From positions 310,001-374,000 of the forward strand of contig VTFK01000289.1 of the NCBI GenBank assembly GCA_009617715.1: a stretch of DNA of 64,000 nucleotides, given 5' to 3'. Positions 34,830 through 47,822 of the stretch are shown here, piece after piece. The translations under genes and the position numbers were made by a program. Position 1 is the stretch's first letter. Every line of letters begins with the position of its first letter. The notes beneath the pieces were generated by a model. The model saw nothing but the letters and a program-made list of their open reading frames with translations. It did no database searches and was not told the DNA's origin. Origin of the DNA: Plectrocnemia conspersa (lineage: Eukaryota; Arthropoda; Insecta; Trichoptera; Polycentropodidae).

Positions 34830-36900
34830 AGCTTTATAAGAAAGTTCCGCTGCCAATTTATTGATGCGGAAGTATGCCAATCCATTTTGAAGCAATTTTC
34901 TGCGATAATTTACCTTTCTATTAGAAAATAGCAAACAGTGACATTTAAACGGCAACAGACCAATACTCACCAAGCAACATCCCTTTGTCGTTTTTAGTTA
35001 TCCCATCCAACTAGAAATATGCAGCTATATTCAACAAGTATCCAGCACTACTACGTCAGTGTTGCCTTTTTTTCTTAACGATTTTATCAACCATTGACCT
35101 CATTAGTGCTTTTCATCACATACCAATCGCACAGGAAAACATTTAAATGCTATTTAGCAGGGAATTATTTTGAGAGATATGTGCATATAAATAAATTTTG
35201 TTTCTATAAAACGAATTGTTTGTGCATTTATGTAAGGTAATTCTTTAGAAAAGGATTCGTTGCAGAGTTATTAGTAAGGTGTTAAAACAAACAATTCATT
35301 TCATGGAACATTTTATATATTGCTCATTTAAATTGTCCTCAAAACAAATCGGTCATAATGAGATCATTTGGAACTTTCGAGTTTACAGCTCTCATCCGGA
35401 GATTGCAAGTTCTAAAACAACTATCATTATTATTTGACAAATTCACCAATATTATAAAGGGATAAATTATGCTCGTATTTCATACGAAACGATATATATA
35501 TTTTTTTTAAATATGTATTTTTATATAAACAACATAAATAGAACAATAAAAAGAAATCATTAAAAATAAAAAATAATTTGGTACACATTACAGTTTACTA
35601 CTTTTTAAAACAACACATTTCTTATATAAATATTTAGCTGCATTTAATTATTTTGCAATATTAAAAAAATGTAATTATCAAGTATATATCATAACAACTA
35701 ATTTACTTAACATAATTGTAATACAATAATAATATTGAATAATTATATAATTAATTCACAGTTACAGAAGTCGACTTTTCTAACATTTAGTTGCCGAAAT
35801 TTGATACATTGGCTTTTACTACCTGGACCAAACTTCCTGGATCAGACATCATCATTGAATAAAGAATAAGATACATTTTATTTTGTAGGGTATATACTTC
35901 AGGGGAAAGTAAAATTTGTTCGAAACATATTTTTTCTATTATGTAATACATCAATATTTAGATAGTAACTCTTGATAAGACGTTCGGCAACCAAAGAGCT
36001 TTAATAATAATTAAAATTAGAAAATGCAAGTTGTGTATAACATCAAACACAAACAACCATAGTTTTATCACTTTTAAATGTTCTAAAAAGTTACAACACA
36101 TATATTGTGAAAAATAAGGCACAAATAATATCACAAAAAGTTGAGTACAATTTAAAAAATAAAAAACTAAAAGCTTTAGCTTAGTAACCATCAGTAACAC
36201 ATTTTTTCTATATAACAATTTATATATGTGTATACAGACATACATATATATATAGTGTAAATATTTAAGTTAAGAACATCAGATTTCAAAAATATGTTTA
36301 TTATTAAAATTATTGAAATACAGTAAACCCCCAATAATACGGTAAATTCTGGACGTGCTATTTGGGTGCGTGTAGTTGGGGTCTATAAAATACTCAAAAA
36401 TATTTTTGCAATACGTACGTACAAATCAGGCATGTCTGGTGAGATATCCTCCCTTTAGCTCGCTCACACATAAAATAACAGGCATCCAAATAGCACGTCG
36501 TCCCCAATTTACCGTGTTTAATACAATTTACTGTATGTATTATTATTCTAATAGAGGAAGGTCAATATAAATATTTTAAATTCCCAAGCCCTGAATATGT
36601 TTATATTTTGTGACATAAGTCAGTCTTTTCAATTACGTAACATTTGACAAATGAATACTATATACACTTATTAACAATATAAAATATATGAATGACAAGA
36701 GCAAGTATATGATTAGATACTTAAGAAACTTTTTAAGTATTCGTGTCAGAATTATTAACTTAAATTTGGCTAAAAAGTGAAAATCTGAACAATTAACCAA
36801 AACAATCCGATCAGAAATACATTTATAGTAGTACCAACAACTGAATTACTAAAATTTGAATTCAATTTGGTCTGCTCAGTGTTCAAATTTACAATCAGCT
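34830..36900. repeat. Segmental duplication partner of about 45380-47560
   Basis: Both copies share, in order, TTCCGCTG..AACT/TT.ATTGATGC.GAAGTA, TATCCAGCACTACTAC, ATTATTTGACAAATTC, TTAGTTGCCGAAATTTGATA and ATTAAAATTAGAAAATGCAAG. The spacing differs through later MITE insertions: 36321-36533 in this copy, 45550-45811 in the other. It accompanies the related genes at 38.5 and 48.1 kb. Confidence 0.8.
36321..36533. mobile_element. Pogo/mariner-like MITE, 213 bp
   Basis: It begins CAGTAAACCCCCAATAATAC and ends ATACAATTTACTG, flanked by TA on both sides. Inside are two facing GTGCTATTTGG blocks. A truncated relative in opposite orientation is at about 54137-54281. Confidence 0.7.
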
Positions 36901-36964
36901 ATTCATGATGAGTGATGAAGACATCGCATGTAAATAAATAATGATCAGTATGTAAATGTATATA

Positions 36965-37524
36965 CAGTAAACCCTCCTATAGCGTTCCCCATAAATCGTA
37001 GCTTTTGTTAGTTTGTCCCTTGACTTCGCTAGACGTATTCTGTGACAGGCGAAACACATTCCAGGGATATTTATCACAATACAGTAAGAAAATATTAATT
37101 TTTGTATAGCTATGGAAAAAATTATGATCAAACAAATCAATGTACAAGTTTTTTAATGCATTATGTATACATTTTTCAGGGGGTTTCAACCATTCTAATT
37201 TTTTATAATAAAACTATTTAATTATGTAATACATATCTATTACAAATCTAAAAAAGTATAAATGAATCATAAAATATATGATATGACATTCTTCGCGCGC
37301 GTGTTGCTCAAAAAGAACATAGGGCACGTGCTCTTGTTTACAAACAAAATACAAGGTCATTTAATACATAAAAAATAGGAAAAAAATTTGATTTGCTATT
37401 TCGTTAAATTTACAAAATACAGTTGAAAGAACCTAGCCTCAATTTTTGTATGGGTGCCTAGTCCCCTATAACGTAGTATTCCTATAACAAAGTTCCAATT
37501 TTTACACTATAGGGAGGTTGACTG
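36965..37524. mobile_element. Pogo/mariner-like MITE, 560 bp
   Basis: The ends CAGTAAACCCTCCTATAGCG and ACTATAGGGAGGTTGACTG are inverted repeats flanked by TA. No transposase frame is visible inside. The terminal CAGTAAACC is shared with the MITE at 36321. Confidence 0.75.
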
Positions 37525-38473
37525 TATTACTACTATATATTAACCAGTGAAAATGTATTCCGATATAATAACACGAAATTACATTTTTCTATCAGATTTT
37601 TTCAGGGGTGGGGGGCAAAAGTTGGCCTGTCAGAGGTCGCTTTTTTAATACTTTTATTTTATTAACCATTTGCACTTTAAAGACATTTTCAGCAAATTGA
37701 AGCCATTTTTATCAAATTTGTCAATAATTATGTTTAAAGTAATACAAAGCGGAATAAACATAGGTTTTGATGTATACACCCAACTCCCTATTTACACAGT
37801 TTTTAAATAACACGGTCCACTAAAAAGAACGAATACTATATTTTCACAGGAATTATTTGCTCCAGCATGATTTAATTTTGTCATATTGTATTTAAAAAAA
37901 AGAGCTACAAACATTTCATTAATTACGTTATGCAAAAACAAATATATTCTACTCGTAAATTGCGGTATTGGCCCAGAGAAAATTTTTGTAAATATATTAG
38001 ACGATAATAAAAAAATAACAACTTTCAGTAACATCTTGTATATAAGTCAAAGATGTGTCAGATATTTCTAGTGATGAAAGCCATATTTGTCCCGTCATGA
38101 ACGTGCGCATATATTATTAGGTAGCAATGAATAGTATGTTTTCTTTTTTTTAAATTATAATACATATCTACAAATAACTTTATTTTCTAGAATTTATTTA
38201 TTGGATTTTCAATATTACCTATTTTTACATTATTTTCTATACTATAATATTGTTATTTTTTCAAATAACACGGTTTTATAAATTTAGGAAACCAATCTTC
38301 AATTTTTTTTACTAGGTTTTTAATGAACGTATCAACCATGTAGAAAAGGTATTGGGCGTATATATAAAATGCTTGAAATCAGAATGAATTGATACGAGTA
38401 TATATAAATATAAATGTAGTATTACTATAACAATAAATCTGATCATATTATAATTGATACGTCAATATGTACG
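37525..38473. other. Intergenic stretch without a supported gene
   Basis: It contains a GGGGTGGGGGGCAAA..GTTGGCCTGTCAG repeat near 37608, related to sequence at 22923 and 47665. Otherwise it is AT-rich with chance frames. Confidence 0.35.
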
Positions 38474-41400
38474 TTATTCTATTTTTTGAGGTACAGGTTT
38501 GTTTACTTTGTATGTCATAATATATTTTGGATAAAACTCGTCATCGCGAGCTTTGACAAAAACCTTTTTGTTCAAACTCACACCTGTGTCGATCGATATC
38601 CGATTTGATTTTTTATATTTGTCTCTGTCTACTGTTTTACCAATTAAAACATCTGAAACAATAAGCGAAAACTTGTCTGATAACTGGTCGGTACATTGGA
38701 AACAATAATGTAAGTCGCTAGAGAAGCAAGTGCCTAAAACAATTTAATAGCTCAATAATCACAATCAAAAGTATACAGTTAAGAATCATTTCTATTCACC
38801 TGGACCATAGCGGCGGCGAGATCTGAGGTTTTTACGATAGTCAAAGTTGTTCACCAATATGTGAGGCGCATTAGATAAAGGAGTGTTATGATACATTTGG
38901 ACGACTTCAAATTGGCCATGATTGATAATGTCATATTCTTTCTTCCTCAGCATGAAAGCAGCGAACGTAAACGGATTATCGTTCTCTACTTGGTCACGAA
39001 TCTGCCATTTTGCAGGTGTTTTAATATTCATATTTCCCGGATGCAACTCCATTTTCAGATTATAAACCTTACTATTATGTTGATTGATAAAATGTGTAAG
39101 CGAATCCTTCTGAATCACATTTTTAAACTTATTGAATGTCTGCATAATATCTAATAACATAAATTAAATTTTGACAATATATGAACACTCAAGAATAAGC
39201 TAACAATAACCATGTATTTTCAAAAGCAATTATCAATAATTGCCACAACAACAAAAACTCTTTTATCATTATCGGATGGTTGTCCACAAATGGAAGTTAC
39301 GCTTTCACCAAGAAATAATGCCAAACATATCAGTATAAATTATATATTTATATGCAATCAACTGTAAAGCAAACACCATTCGGCATACGAAACATCTTTG
39401 TTTGAATTATATAAATTCGTTAAAGTTACATACTGTTTATTAATTTTCTTCTAATTATATTTTAAGGGTTTAAGAGTTCAATTGAGCAACATTTGGAACA
39501 GATAGCATTTAATATACAGTATAAGCCTTGGTTATTCAATACATAATTCAACAGATAAAAATAAGCAGCACTTTTTTCTGCCGTTAAATTATTTTTCCGC
39601 CTAATTATGGCAAGTTTTTATTCCTAACGACCGCAAAACCAATATGTGTAAACAATCCAATAGTAATAAATTCAATAAGACAAAACTATTATATGAATAA
39701 AGGGAACAAAAATCTCCAGTTTGTGATTTGTATAGTTTAGCTTGCACGTAAATGACTCTGCATAGAAAAAAATTGAAAGAGTTGTTAAATGCACACCAAT
39801 GGATATTTTAGTTAAAAGAAATAAGGGTGGATATGTGACTGAGCATCGTTGCAGGTTTTGCCATAAAACTTTTGATGGTAGTGTACATACATATTATATA
39901 TAGATTGCCTCAACCAGTATGTTATGATAACCAAAAAGTTAATACTCACCAATTTCTTTGTCAAGATTCTTTTTAACTTGTTTAGCTGAAGATTTTTTTT
40001 TCTTGGCAGTTTTTTGAGTAACCGCTAATGCATCTTTCTGAGTAATCGTTGGTGTAATTCTCAGAGTAGTATTTATCTGTGTCGCTTTTGGTATATTTAC
40101 CATTGTGTTTCTGTCATTGCTAATGGTTATTTTACTCAGAGCGGATGTGATTTCTAAATTTTTAAAATATTTAAATAATAAATAAATAAAACAAATTTAC
40201 ATAATTAAAAATGCCATGCTATAAGCATCTACAAACATTAAATGAATAATTAAGAACATAATGTCTCTAATATTCCTAACGACTCATATTTATACTAAGT
40301 GATGTGAAAATTAAATTACTGGATTAGTGCAATGAAAAAAGTACAGTGTAAATTATAAGAAAAATTTTTGATATTCATTTATAGTAATCACCATTTATTT
40401 TTTATTCACTTAGAGCGACGTCCTAAAAGTTTTTGAAAATGTCATCAAATGAAGAAACTTTTCTCAGTTCAACAGTTACATCTGAAATGTTTACTTATTT
40501 TTCTAATGATGTATCACGTCTATAGTAATACTAGTAAATTGATTACGATTAACTTTAAAATAATCAGATTGCTTCCACCAGTATGTTTTAATAACCAAAA
40601 AGTTGACACTCACTAAGTTCTTTCTCAAGATTGTTTTTAACTTTAGGCCGTTTATCTGTAGATAAGTTTTTTTGAGCAGTTTTTTCAGTAACTGTCGATG
40701 CAACTTTCTGGATAACCTTTGTTTTATTTTTCTTAGTATTGATCTGTGTTGTTTTTGATAGATTTACCGTTTCGTCTTCGCTGGCGGTTTTTTTATTCAG
40801 AGACGATGTAATTCCTTAATATTGAAATAATAATTATATAATTCTAAATTAATGTATAAGCATAACCAAAATTATGAAGCATGAAGAACATCAGATGTCT
40901 CTAATATTCTTAACGACTCATATTTATACTTCAAGGTGAGGCAATAAATTTCTCTATCGTAGTGATGAAAAAAAGCACAATGTAAATTATATATAATTCT
41001 TTGATATTAGTAAACATTTATTTTTGTATCACATATGGCAACGTTAAAATTTTTTGAAAATGGTCAGTAAGTGATCTGAAGTAACTGCTTTTAATTCAAT
41101 CGTTACATTTTTAATGGTATCGGGAAAGTTCACCCACTTATTATTATGATTAACTAAATGACTGTAGAAAGATTGCCTCAACCAGTAAGTTTTAATAACT
41201 TAAAAGTTAACACTCACCAATTTTTTTATTAGGATTGTTTTTTACTTGAGGTTGTTTAGCTATAGATAATTCTTTTGGTGCATAGTTTTGAGTAACTGTC
41301 GATGCAACTTTCTGAGTAACTTTTGGTTTATTTTTCTTAGTTTTTATCTGTGTCGTTTTTGGTATATTTACTGTTTTGTCTTCGCTGACGGTTACTTTAC

Positions 41401-41793
41401 TGAGAGACGATGTTATACCTAGATTTTTAAGATATTGATAAAATCAATATATAATACAAAAAATTTAAAAGTGTCTGATTAAAACAATGTATGAGATTAT
41501 ATTATATATACATTGTATATATCCAGTAAAAAATAAATGATAAGTTAATTCTGTGAATTCTGTATACAAATCGAATAAGTACATAATAAAAATAAATAAA
41601 AAGTAGCACTCACTGTTGATATCCTTTTCTAATCGCACAACTTTTAAAATAGATTCCGTAGAATCTTGACGATTTTCCATTTTGTTCATAGCTACGTATA
41701 TCCAGTCAGAATATACCTCTCCAAAAGTTTCGCACATATAACAGCTACAGACACCATGACGCTGATGGTTTGTATGCATGATTTTATATTCCA
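38474..41793 (-). CDS. Modular CYxC family gene, copy 3 (three tandem A exons)
   Basis: Exons on the minus strand: C 41614-41793 (180 nt), A 41218-41418 (201), A 40614-40814 (201), A 39950-40153 (204), D 38800-39150 (351), E 38474-38733 (stop TAA). All junctions are GT-AG and phase 1, and the frame is open from C to the stop. C has GVCSCYMCE then YSDWI. The A exons have TSSLSK/N starts and repeated KVTQKVAS or KVIQKVAS. D has PAKWQI, LRKKEYDI, MYHNTPL and RRRYGPG. E has CFSSDLHYCFQC and ends PVPQKIE. It is clearly diverged from copies 1 and 2 while motifs and exon phases hold, which points to selection. The start codon is not located; an upstream leader exon at about 42660-42760 has a donor but no MGG codons. 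Confidence 0.68.
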
Positions 41794-42659
41794 CTGTAAA
41801 ACATCAGATAAGTATTATAATATTTAATGTTTGAGCTTTGTTAACTTATATAAAAATAAATATTAAAATGCGCTATTGTTTTAACACTAGATTTCGGCAC
41901 CTGTCAAATTGACGGGTTTCTGATTTGATTCATATCACAGTATTTTTCCAGACTTTTTATATTTGAACAATTCAAATATATTAACACTATTTTTATTTTC
42001 AGAAATGTAGTTACTATATACTTATTTTTAGTAACACTTTTTTATAGGAGTAAATCTAGTGTTAATCGTACAATAATTATCATATGTTTCTTCAAATATA
42101 AATTTATATTGAAAATATGACCATTTATTGTTTTCAATTATAATATTCTGTAAGATGAAGAGTTAATTTTGTAACAATTTGTATATCTATCGTGAATAAA
42201 TATTTCATATAATATCAGGTATTTTATAGCAATTAAGTGAATATTAAGTGAGTTCAGGTTGAAATAAAATTTTCAAAAAATAAAATTTTAAATTGACTTA
42301 TGGAAAAACAGAAACATGATGGTATTATTGCATACGCGTTGTTTGTTGTATATATATATATTAATTGTCACAGGCTTACATGGTGGGAGGGGTCAGCAAA
42401 ATTGTGACAGCTGTGAAAATTGTAGAAGTGGAGGGGGAGGGGTTAAAAATTCAAGAAAAACATGTATCATTTAAAGAAGCAGGCATACATTTTTAACAGC
42501 AACGGTTTATATTCTCAATATCAATTTATCTGTATCTGCCGTATTATTGCTAAATAATAACAATAATATCAAGGGTGTAATATTATTGTTTTGAATATTA
42601 CAATTTAATAACAATGGGGAAATATTCTTTAAACACTATTTTATACATTGAACTTACTT

Positions 42660-42765
42660 TTTCAAGGCACTGGTGATCCGAATATTAGGTAATTTCTTCC
42701 GTTTTGACAAAATGACAGCTACCGAAGTCTGAAAATTACTTTGGGAAAAAATGTTGCCAGTATAG
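42660..42765 (-). promoter_or_regulatory. Leader exon of copy 3, start codon not conserved
   Basis: TTTTCTATACTGGCAACATTTT, then GGTAGCTGTCATTTTGTC, then a GAAAAA|GTAAGTTC donor, in the same layout as the other leaders. Where the others have ATGGGnGG this one has ACGGAAG, and the phase-1 frame holds a TGA just before the donor. It is therefore untranslated here, or the gene uses another start. Confidence 0.4.
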
Positions 42766-43696
42766 AAAATGATGAACTTCCCGTCTACAAAGATACGACA
42801 ATGGGAAAAATCTCGTTTTTTAAATAAAATATATACGTATAAAAAAAAATATGTCAATGAATAATTTTTTGGAATGTGTAGTAATATATACAATTTTTTG
42901 TTCAACAGCTACCTCGGAGTTTTTGTGTACGGAAAACAAGTTGCTGCGGGAACTAAAAATGGGTAATTTCGAAAATTTTGTTTAAATGCCATATCCGAAT
43001 TTTTTAAGGAGGAGAGATTGTTATGGGGGCTTAAAAATATATATTTAGAAGCTTTTGTTCCGGGGCAAAAGGGAAAAAATCTTGAGGGTAATCCTTTTCA
43101 AAGGACGTCTGCTCGTTCTAAAAAAACCTAGCTAACCCACGGCCTGTCTTAGCACAGGCCATGCTATACCGCGCTACGCTTGTCGAGGCCTGTGCGAACG
43201 ATCATTTCCTGCGGAGTGTGTCGGCCCGAATCGGCTTGTCGTTACCGCCATTCCAATATGCTGATCTCCAGCAATTGAACCGTATTTTCCTTTATTACTT
43301 TAATATATAATCCAACAGATATGTTGAACGATTTTGTACTGGAACCTAGCAAAACATTTGAAAATTTTGTCTCAGGATGACTTTGCGTTCCTTCTAAATA
43401 AGATTGGCCCACATATCTTAGTCTGATACGAACATGAGACGGTCCATTCCAATTCAAGAACGGTTTGCAATGCTCTCAGATACTGTAGAGAGTTACAAAA
43501 CTATTTCATACTTATTTAAGGTTTCAAAACAAACGGGTCAAGAAAGCCTTAATGCAAGAATTATTGGAAGAAATAAAAGTAAGTTGATGCAATCAAAACA
43601 ATATTTATTCAAAAAAAAGCAACATTTTCATTTTGAGATTCATAGAATTCCTTAATTGGTAGTTGTGTATCTTGGAATTTTTTTAAGTATGTGAAC

Positions 43697-44030
43697 TCTG
43701 ATAACCCGGCGAGTGTGATGGAGACAGTTGAAAACTTGGCGAGCTCTGAGACGACTGGACACTTGGCGATTGTTGTGGATAAAGAGAGGTTTGAGAACTT
43801 GGTGATTGCAAGTGGAAATAATGATGACTATGTGGTGATGGCTGCGAATGGTAGTGGCTCTGGTAGCCCGACGAGTGTGGTGGAGACGGTTGAAAAGTTA
43901 ACGAACTCTGTGACGAATGGATACTTAACGATTATTACAGATTAAAGAGGTTTGAAGACTAGGTAGCTGCAAAAGGGCAGAACGATGAGTAGGCGATGGT
44001 CGATATGTTAACAATGGTTGCGATTAAATT
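43697..44030 (+). repeat. 162-bp coding-type tandem repeat
   Basis: Two units (starting near 43711 and 43873) encode the same pattern: SVxETVExL, SxTxGxLxI, then in unit 1 KERFENLVIASGNNDDYVVM and AANGSGSGS. A 54-codon period with mainly conservative change suggests a coding origin. Unit 2 gains one base at GATTAAAGAG, giving a stop at about 43945; a third unit decays into stops. GC content is well above the surroundings. No known family is recognised. Confidence 0.45.
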
Positions 44031-44340
44031 TATCGACTATCACGGCACGTTCAGCATTAGTGTGAGACTCTTGGGGGCTAGGTACCAGAGGTAGTGCTTA
44101 AGATCCCTCACGAAGTTGCCGAAGTCTTTAGGACGCAGGTCGAGCTATTACGACGACGATAGTGCAAGGTAATGAGAGCCCGATCATTGATACTCGAAGA
44201 ATATACTAAGAAAACTCTTAAAAATAAATATTACTATAATGGGTGCGGACCGCTTTTCTGGATGTAAAAATCCGATGGACTCGTAGGGCCCCAATACCAA
44301 TGAACTTTTGCGAGTTTAAACGCTCACCCTAGCTCTAGCA

Positions 44341-44651
44341 TGGTGCTGAAACTTGTGCTGGCATCCAGAGTACTTTGGAATCTAATTGTATTAGTTGGGG
44401 TTTGTTCTTGTTCTCGCATGAGCGCAGGCAATGATGTGACGAAAAGGATTGCATGTAGTCGCTTATACATTTGGCTTTGGTTAATGCTGACTATAGCTTC
44501 ATTTTTGTGGATTGCGATTGCCAGAGAAGTGATGGTGGTGTGTTCAGAAACACCGTATGTATTCTACAAAAAACTATGTCGTAATGAATTGGATCTTCCA
44601 ATAGCAGATTGCTTACCACTAAAAGAAGAAGAGAGACGCCCTACGTTTTAG
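44341..44651 (+). CDS. Small hydrophobic orphan frame (103 aa), unproven
   Basis: An ATG-initiated frame with two hydrophobic stretches: residues about 4-23 (LVLASRVLWNLIVLVGVCSC) and about 42-62 (LYIWLWLMLTIASFLWIAIA). A cysteine-bearing polar tail ends EEERRPTF. Base composition is richer in G than the flanks. It lies between the 162-bp repeat and a Harbinger transposase remnant, so it may be transposon cargo or chance. No family is recognised. Confidence 0.25.
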
Positions 44652-44877
44652 TAACGGATAGCGCATTTGCCCTAACTGTTAATACGATGAAGCCATGTGC
44701 TGGGAATCAAAGAAAGAGTTGTGGGGGCCTATTTATATTTATTTAGATTTCCTTGTGGCCAAAACTTGGCTGCACACTTGACGGATTCTCTCGACTGACA
44801 ACCTTCGACGCGCTCGCGCACGGTTGCGGTCTATATATTCTAACATGTAACTTCTAATTTCAATAAAAACACTACTG

Positions 44878-45290
44878 TTGCGGCTCAATCTGTGTCTAAT
44901 TGCCACCCGACACGATCCCGTCATTAGTCTTAGCTATAGTCTATCAAGAGTTCGGCGAATAGTTGAAAACGTTTTTGGCATTACGTCCGCTATTTTCAGA
45001 GCATTGAGAAAACCTATTCTCATACAATCCGACACTACTGCTTTACCACACAACTTTTTAAGATTTAAAAAATCAAAACCCAAATACACACCAGTTGGCA
45101 CTTTTAACACTAAAATTCGTTTGAAGGCGTAATTCAATTTGGCTCTCGGCGAAGTAATCAAGAAGGAATTACACCCCCCCCCCCTACAACCACCGAGAGC
45201 TATACCAAGACCATCAGAGATAAATTTGCCAAATGCTTTGTAACGAATGGCGCAAATTCGTGGCAAAAGAACTATTTATTCGTAAAACAT
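44878..45290 (+). pseudogene. PIF/Harbinger (HARBI1-type) transposase C-terminal remnant
   Basis: The plus-strand translation has YSLSRVRRIVENVFGITSAI then FRALRKPI, matching the (Y/F)..SR.RR.VEN.FGI...RFR.L..PI block of DDE_Tnp_4 proteins. LPHNFLR follows (usually LHNFLR). After a frameshift within the poly-C stretch (45170-45184) it continues TIRDKFAKCFVTNGANSWQ, the usual IRD.F..YF...G.V.WQ end. The N-terminal part with most catalytic residues is absent. Confidence 0.8.
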
Positions 45291-45549
45291 TAATGTTATA
45301 GAATGGCCATTCTGGTTTATAAATATCATCAATGCTACTATCCGTTTTCATATAATCTGTGATTCAAATAAAGCATCGGCTTTTTATAGTTCCGCTGGCA
45401 ACTAATTGATGCAGAAGTAGGCCAACCTCTTTTGAAGCAATTTCCTGCAATAATTTACTTTTCAATTGGGAATTAAGAAACAGCGACATTTAAAATGCAA
45501 CAAACCATTACTCACCACGCGACATCTCTTCGTTTTTAGTTATCCCAAC

Positions 45550-45811
45550 CAGTGGCGTATCCAGGGGTATGTGCCGCCCGGGGCAATCCTTAAAATTGCC
45601 GCCCCCCCCCATACATTTTTTTGCAGGGTCATAAAATCAGCATTTCTTAAAATAATAAATTGATTATTGTTAACTGCTTGGTTTCGTAGATTTAAATTTT
45701 AGTTTATTCAGGGTTAAGAACCACACTAGACGATTCCATCGCGAATATCCCGCCCCAATCAGTGCCGCCGGGGCGGCCCGCCCCCTCCGCCCCCCCATGG
45801 CTACGCCACTG
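45550..45811. mobile_element. hAT-like MITE, 262 bp, perfect 8-bp target duplication
   Basis: The ends are CAGTGGCGTATCCAGGGG and CCATGGCTACGCCACTG. The target duplication ATCCCAAC is at 45542-45549 and 45812-45819. The duplicated copy at about 35000-35010 (TATCCCATCCAACTAG) lacks the insert. Confidence 0.92.
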
Positions 45812-47027
45812 ATCCCAACTATCCAGAAATACGCAGCTATATTTAAAAAATATCCAGCACTACTACCTCAGTCTTACCTTTTTATCTTAACGACTTTCTC
45901 AATCATCAACCTCATTAGTACCTTTCACCACATTTCAGTCGCACAGAAAACTATTTGAAAATTATTTGAAAAGATACATGCATTTAAATAAATTCTTTGT
46001 TCCATGAAACGAATTGTTTGCAAAGTAAGTCTTTAGAAAAGGATTCGTCGCAGTTATTCACAAGTTGTTTACTGTTCTAACCAATGCTTGCTCGCACCTG
46101 TGTCCAACAGTAATGCGCAAACAATTCGTTTTATAGAACATTTTATATATTGTTCATTTAAATTGTTCTCAAAACAAGTCAGTTGAATTTCACAGTTCAC
46201 AGTTCACACTTTCGAGTTCACAGCTCCCAATTGGACACTGCAACTTCTAAGACAACTATCATTATTATTTGACAAATTCGCCAAATTATAAAGGGATGAA
46301 CTACGCTCGTATTTCATACAAAATGATAAATATTTTTTTTTTTAAATATGTATTTTTATATAAATAAAATTAATAAAACATTAAAAATAAAAAAAAATAG
46401 TACACATTACAGTTTACTACTTTTTTATACTAACACATTTCTTAAATCAATATTTAGTTGCATTTATTTATTTTGCAACATTAAAAAAATGGAATTATCC
46501 AGTATATATTATAACAACTAAATTATGACAATAAAATAATAACATTAAATATTTATAAAATTATTTCATGGTTATATAAGTCAACTTTTCTGACCTTTAG
46601 TTGCCGAAATTTGATATTGGCTTTTGCTACCTGGACCAAAATTTCTAGATCTGACTTTATCATTTGATGAAGAATAAGACACATTTTATTTTGTATACTT
46701 CAGACGAAAATAAAGTTTGTTCGAAACAATTTTTTTTCTATTATGTAATGCATCAATATTTAGATAGTAATTCCTGATAAGAGGTTAGGCAACCAAAGAA
46801 CCTTAATAATAATTAAAATTAGAAAATGCAAGTTGTGTATCAAATACATACAACCATAGTTTTAACATTTTTAAATGTTCTAAAAAAATACGATTTATAA
46901 TACTGTGACACAGTATAACACATTACAAGTATATATTGTCAAAAATAAGGCACAATTAATATCACAAAAGTTTAGTATTACTTACACTTTGAAAATGACT
47001 AAATACTCATCAATTACATATTTTTAC

Positions 47028-47034
<7 letters not shown>

Positions 47035-47099
<65 letters not shown>
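47035..47099. repeat. TA microsatellite
   Basis: A run of about 60 bases of alternating T and A with one interruption. It is prone to length change and to assembly error. Confidence 0.95.
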
Positions 47100-47104
<5 letters not shown>

Positions 47105-47660
47105 TTAAATTTGGAACATCAGTTTTCATAAACATGTTTATTATTAAAAATACTGATATATGTATTATTATTCTAATAAAGGAAGATCAATATAAATACT
47201 TCAAATTCCAAAACCCTGACTATGTTTATATTTTGAAATAAGTCAGTCTCCTCGATTACGTAATACTCATCAAATGAATACTATTATATACTCATTAACA
47301 AAATATAAAATAAGAAAGGCATTAGCAAGTCTATGATTAGATACTTAAAGAACATTTTAAGCATTTGTGTCAAAATTATTAACTTTAATTTGATTTAAAA
47401 GTAAAAACCTAGACAATTTACCAAAATATTCTGATAAGAAATATTTTTACAGTAGTACTAACTGAATTATTAAAAATTGACTTAAATTTGAACTGCTCGG
47501 TGTTCACACATATAAATTGACTATGTTTGATGAATGTGATAAAGACCTTTAATGTAAATTGAATGTTTTAGTTGATATATGTGGGATGAGTTTCTCTATA
47601 TATATTCTATAAACTAAGGTCAGTAAAGAAGACACTCATCCAGCGACATCACTTAAACTT

Positions 47661-47822
47661 TTGCCAGGTGTAGAGGGGGGAGGGCAAATGTTGATCAGTG
47701 GTCATTTTTTAATATTTTGATTTTATTAAGATTTTTAGTATTTCATTAGATGACATGAATTTTTCTTGCTAAATTCAAAGGGAGGGAGGGCAAAAGCCCC
47801 CCTCCTAAAATGACATACCTGA
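47661..47822. repeat. G-rich-ended dispersed repeat
   Basis: It starts CAGGTGTAGAGGGGGGAGGG and ends CCCCCCTCCTAAAATGACAT then ACCTG. Related sequence (GGGCAAA..TTG..CAGT.GTC..TTTTTTAAT.TTTTGATTTTATTAA) lies near 22923 and 37608. No convincing target duplication was found, so the class is uncertain. Confidence 0.5.

Larger units (their letters stand above)
45380..47560. repeat. Segmental duplication partner of about 34830-36900
   Basis: It has the same order of unique blocks as 34.8-36.9 kb but carries the MITE at 45550 and a long TA microsatellite. No gene is seen in it. Confidence 0.8.

Noticed and set aside
43131..43250. GGCCTGT..ACAGGCC hairpins as an RNA gene
   Set aside because: The small inverted repeats do not form a recognisable tRNA or other known RNA.
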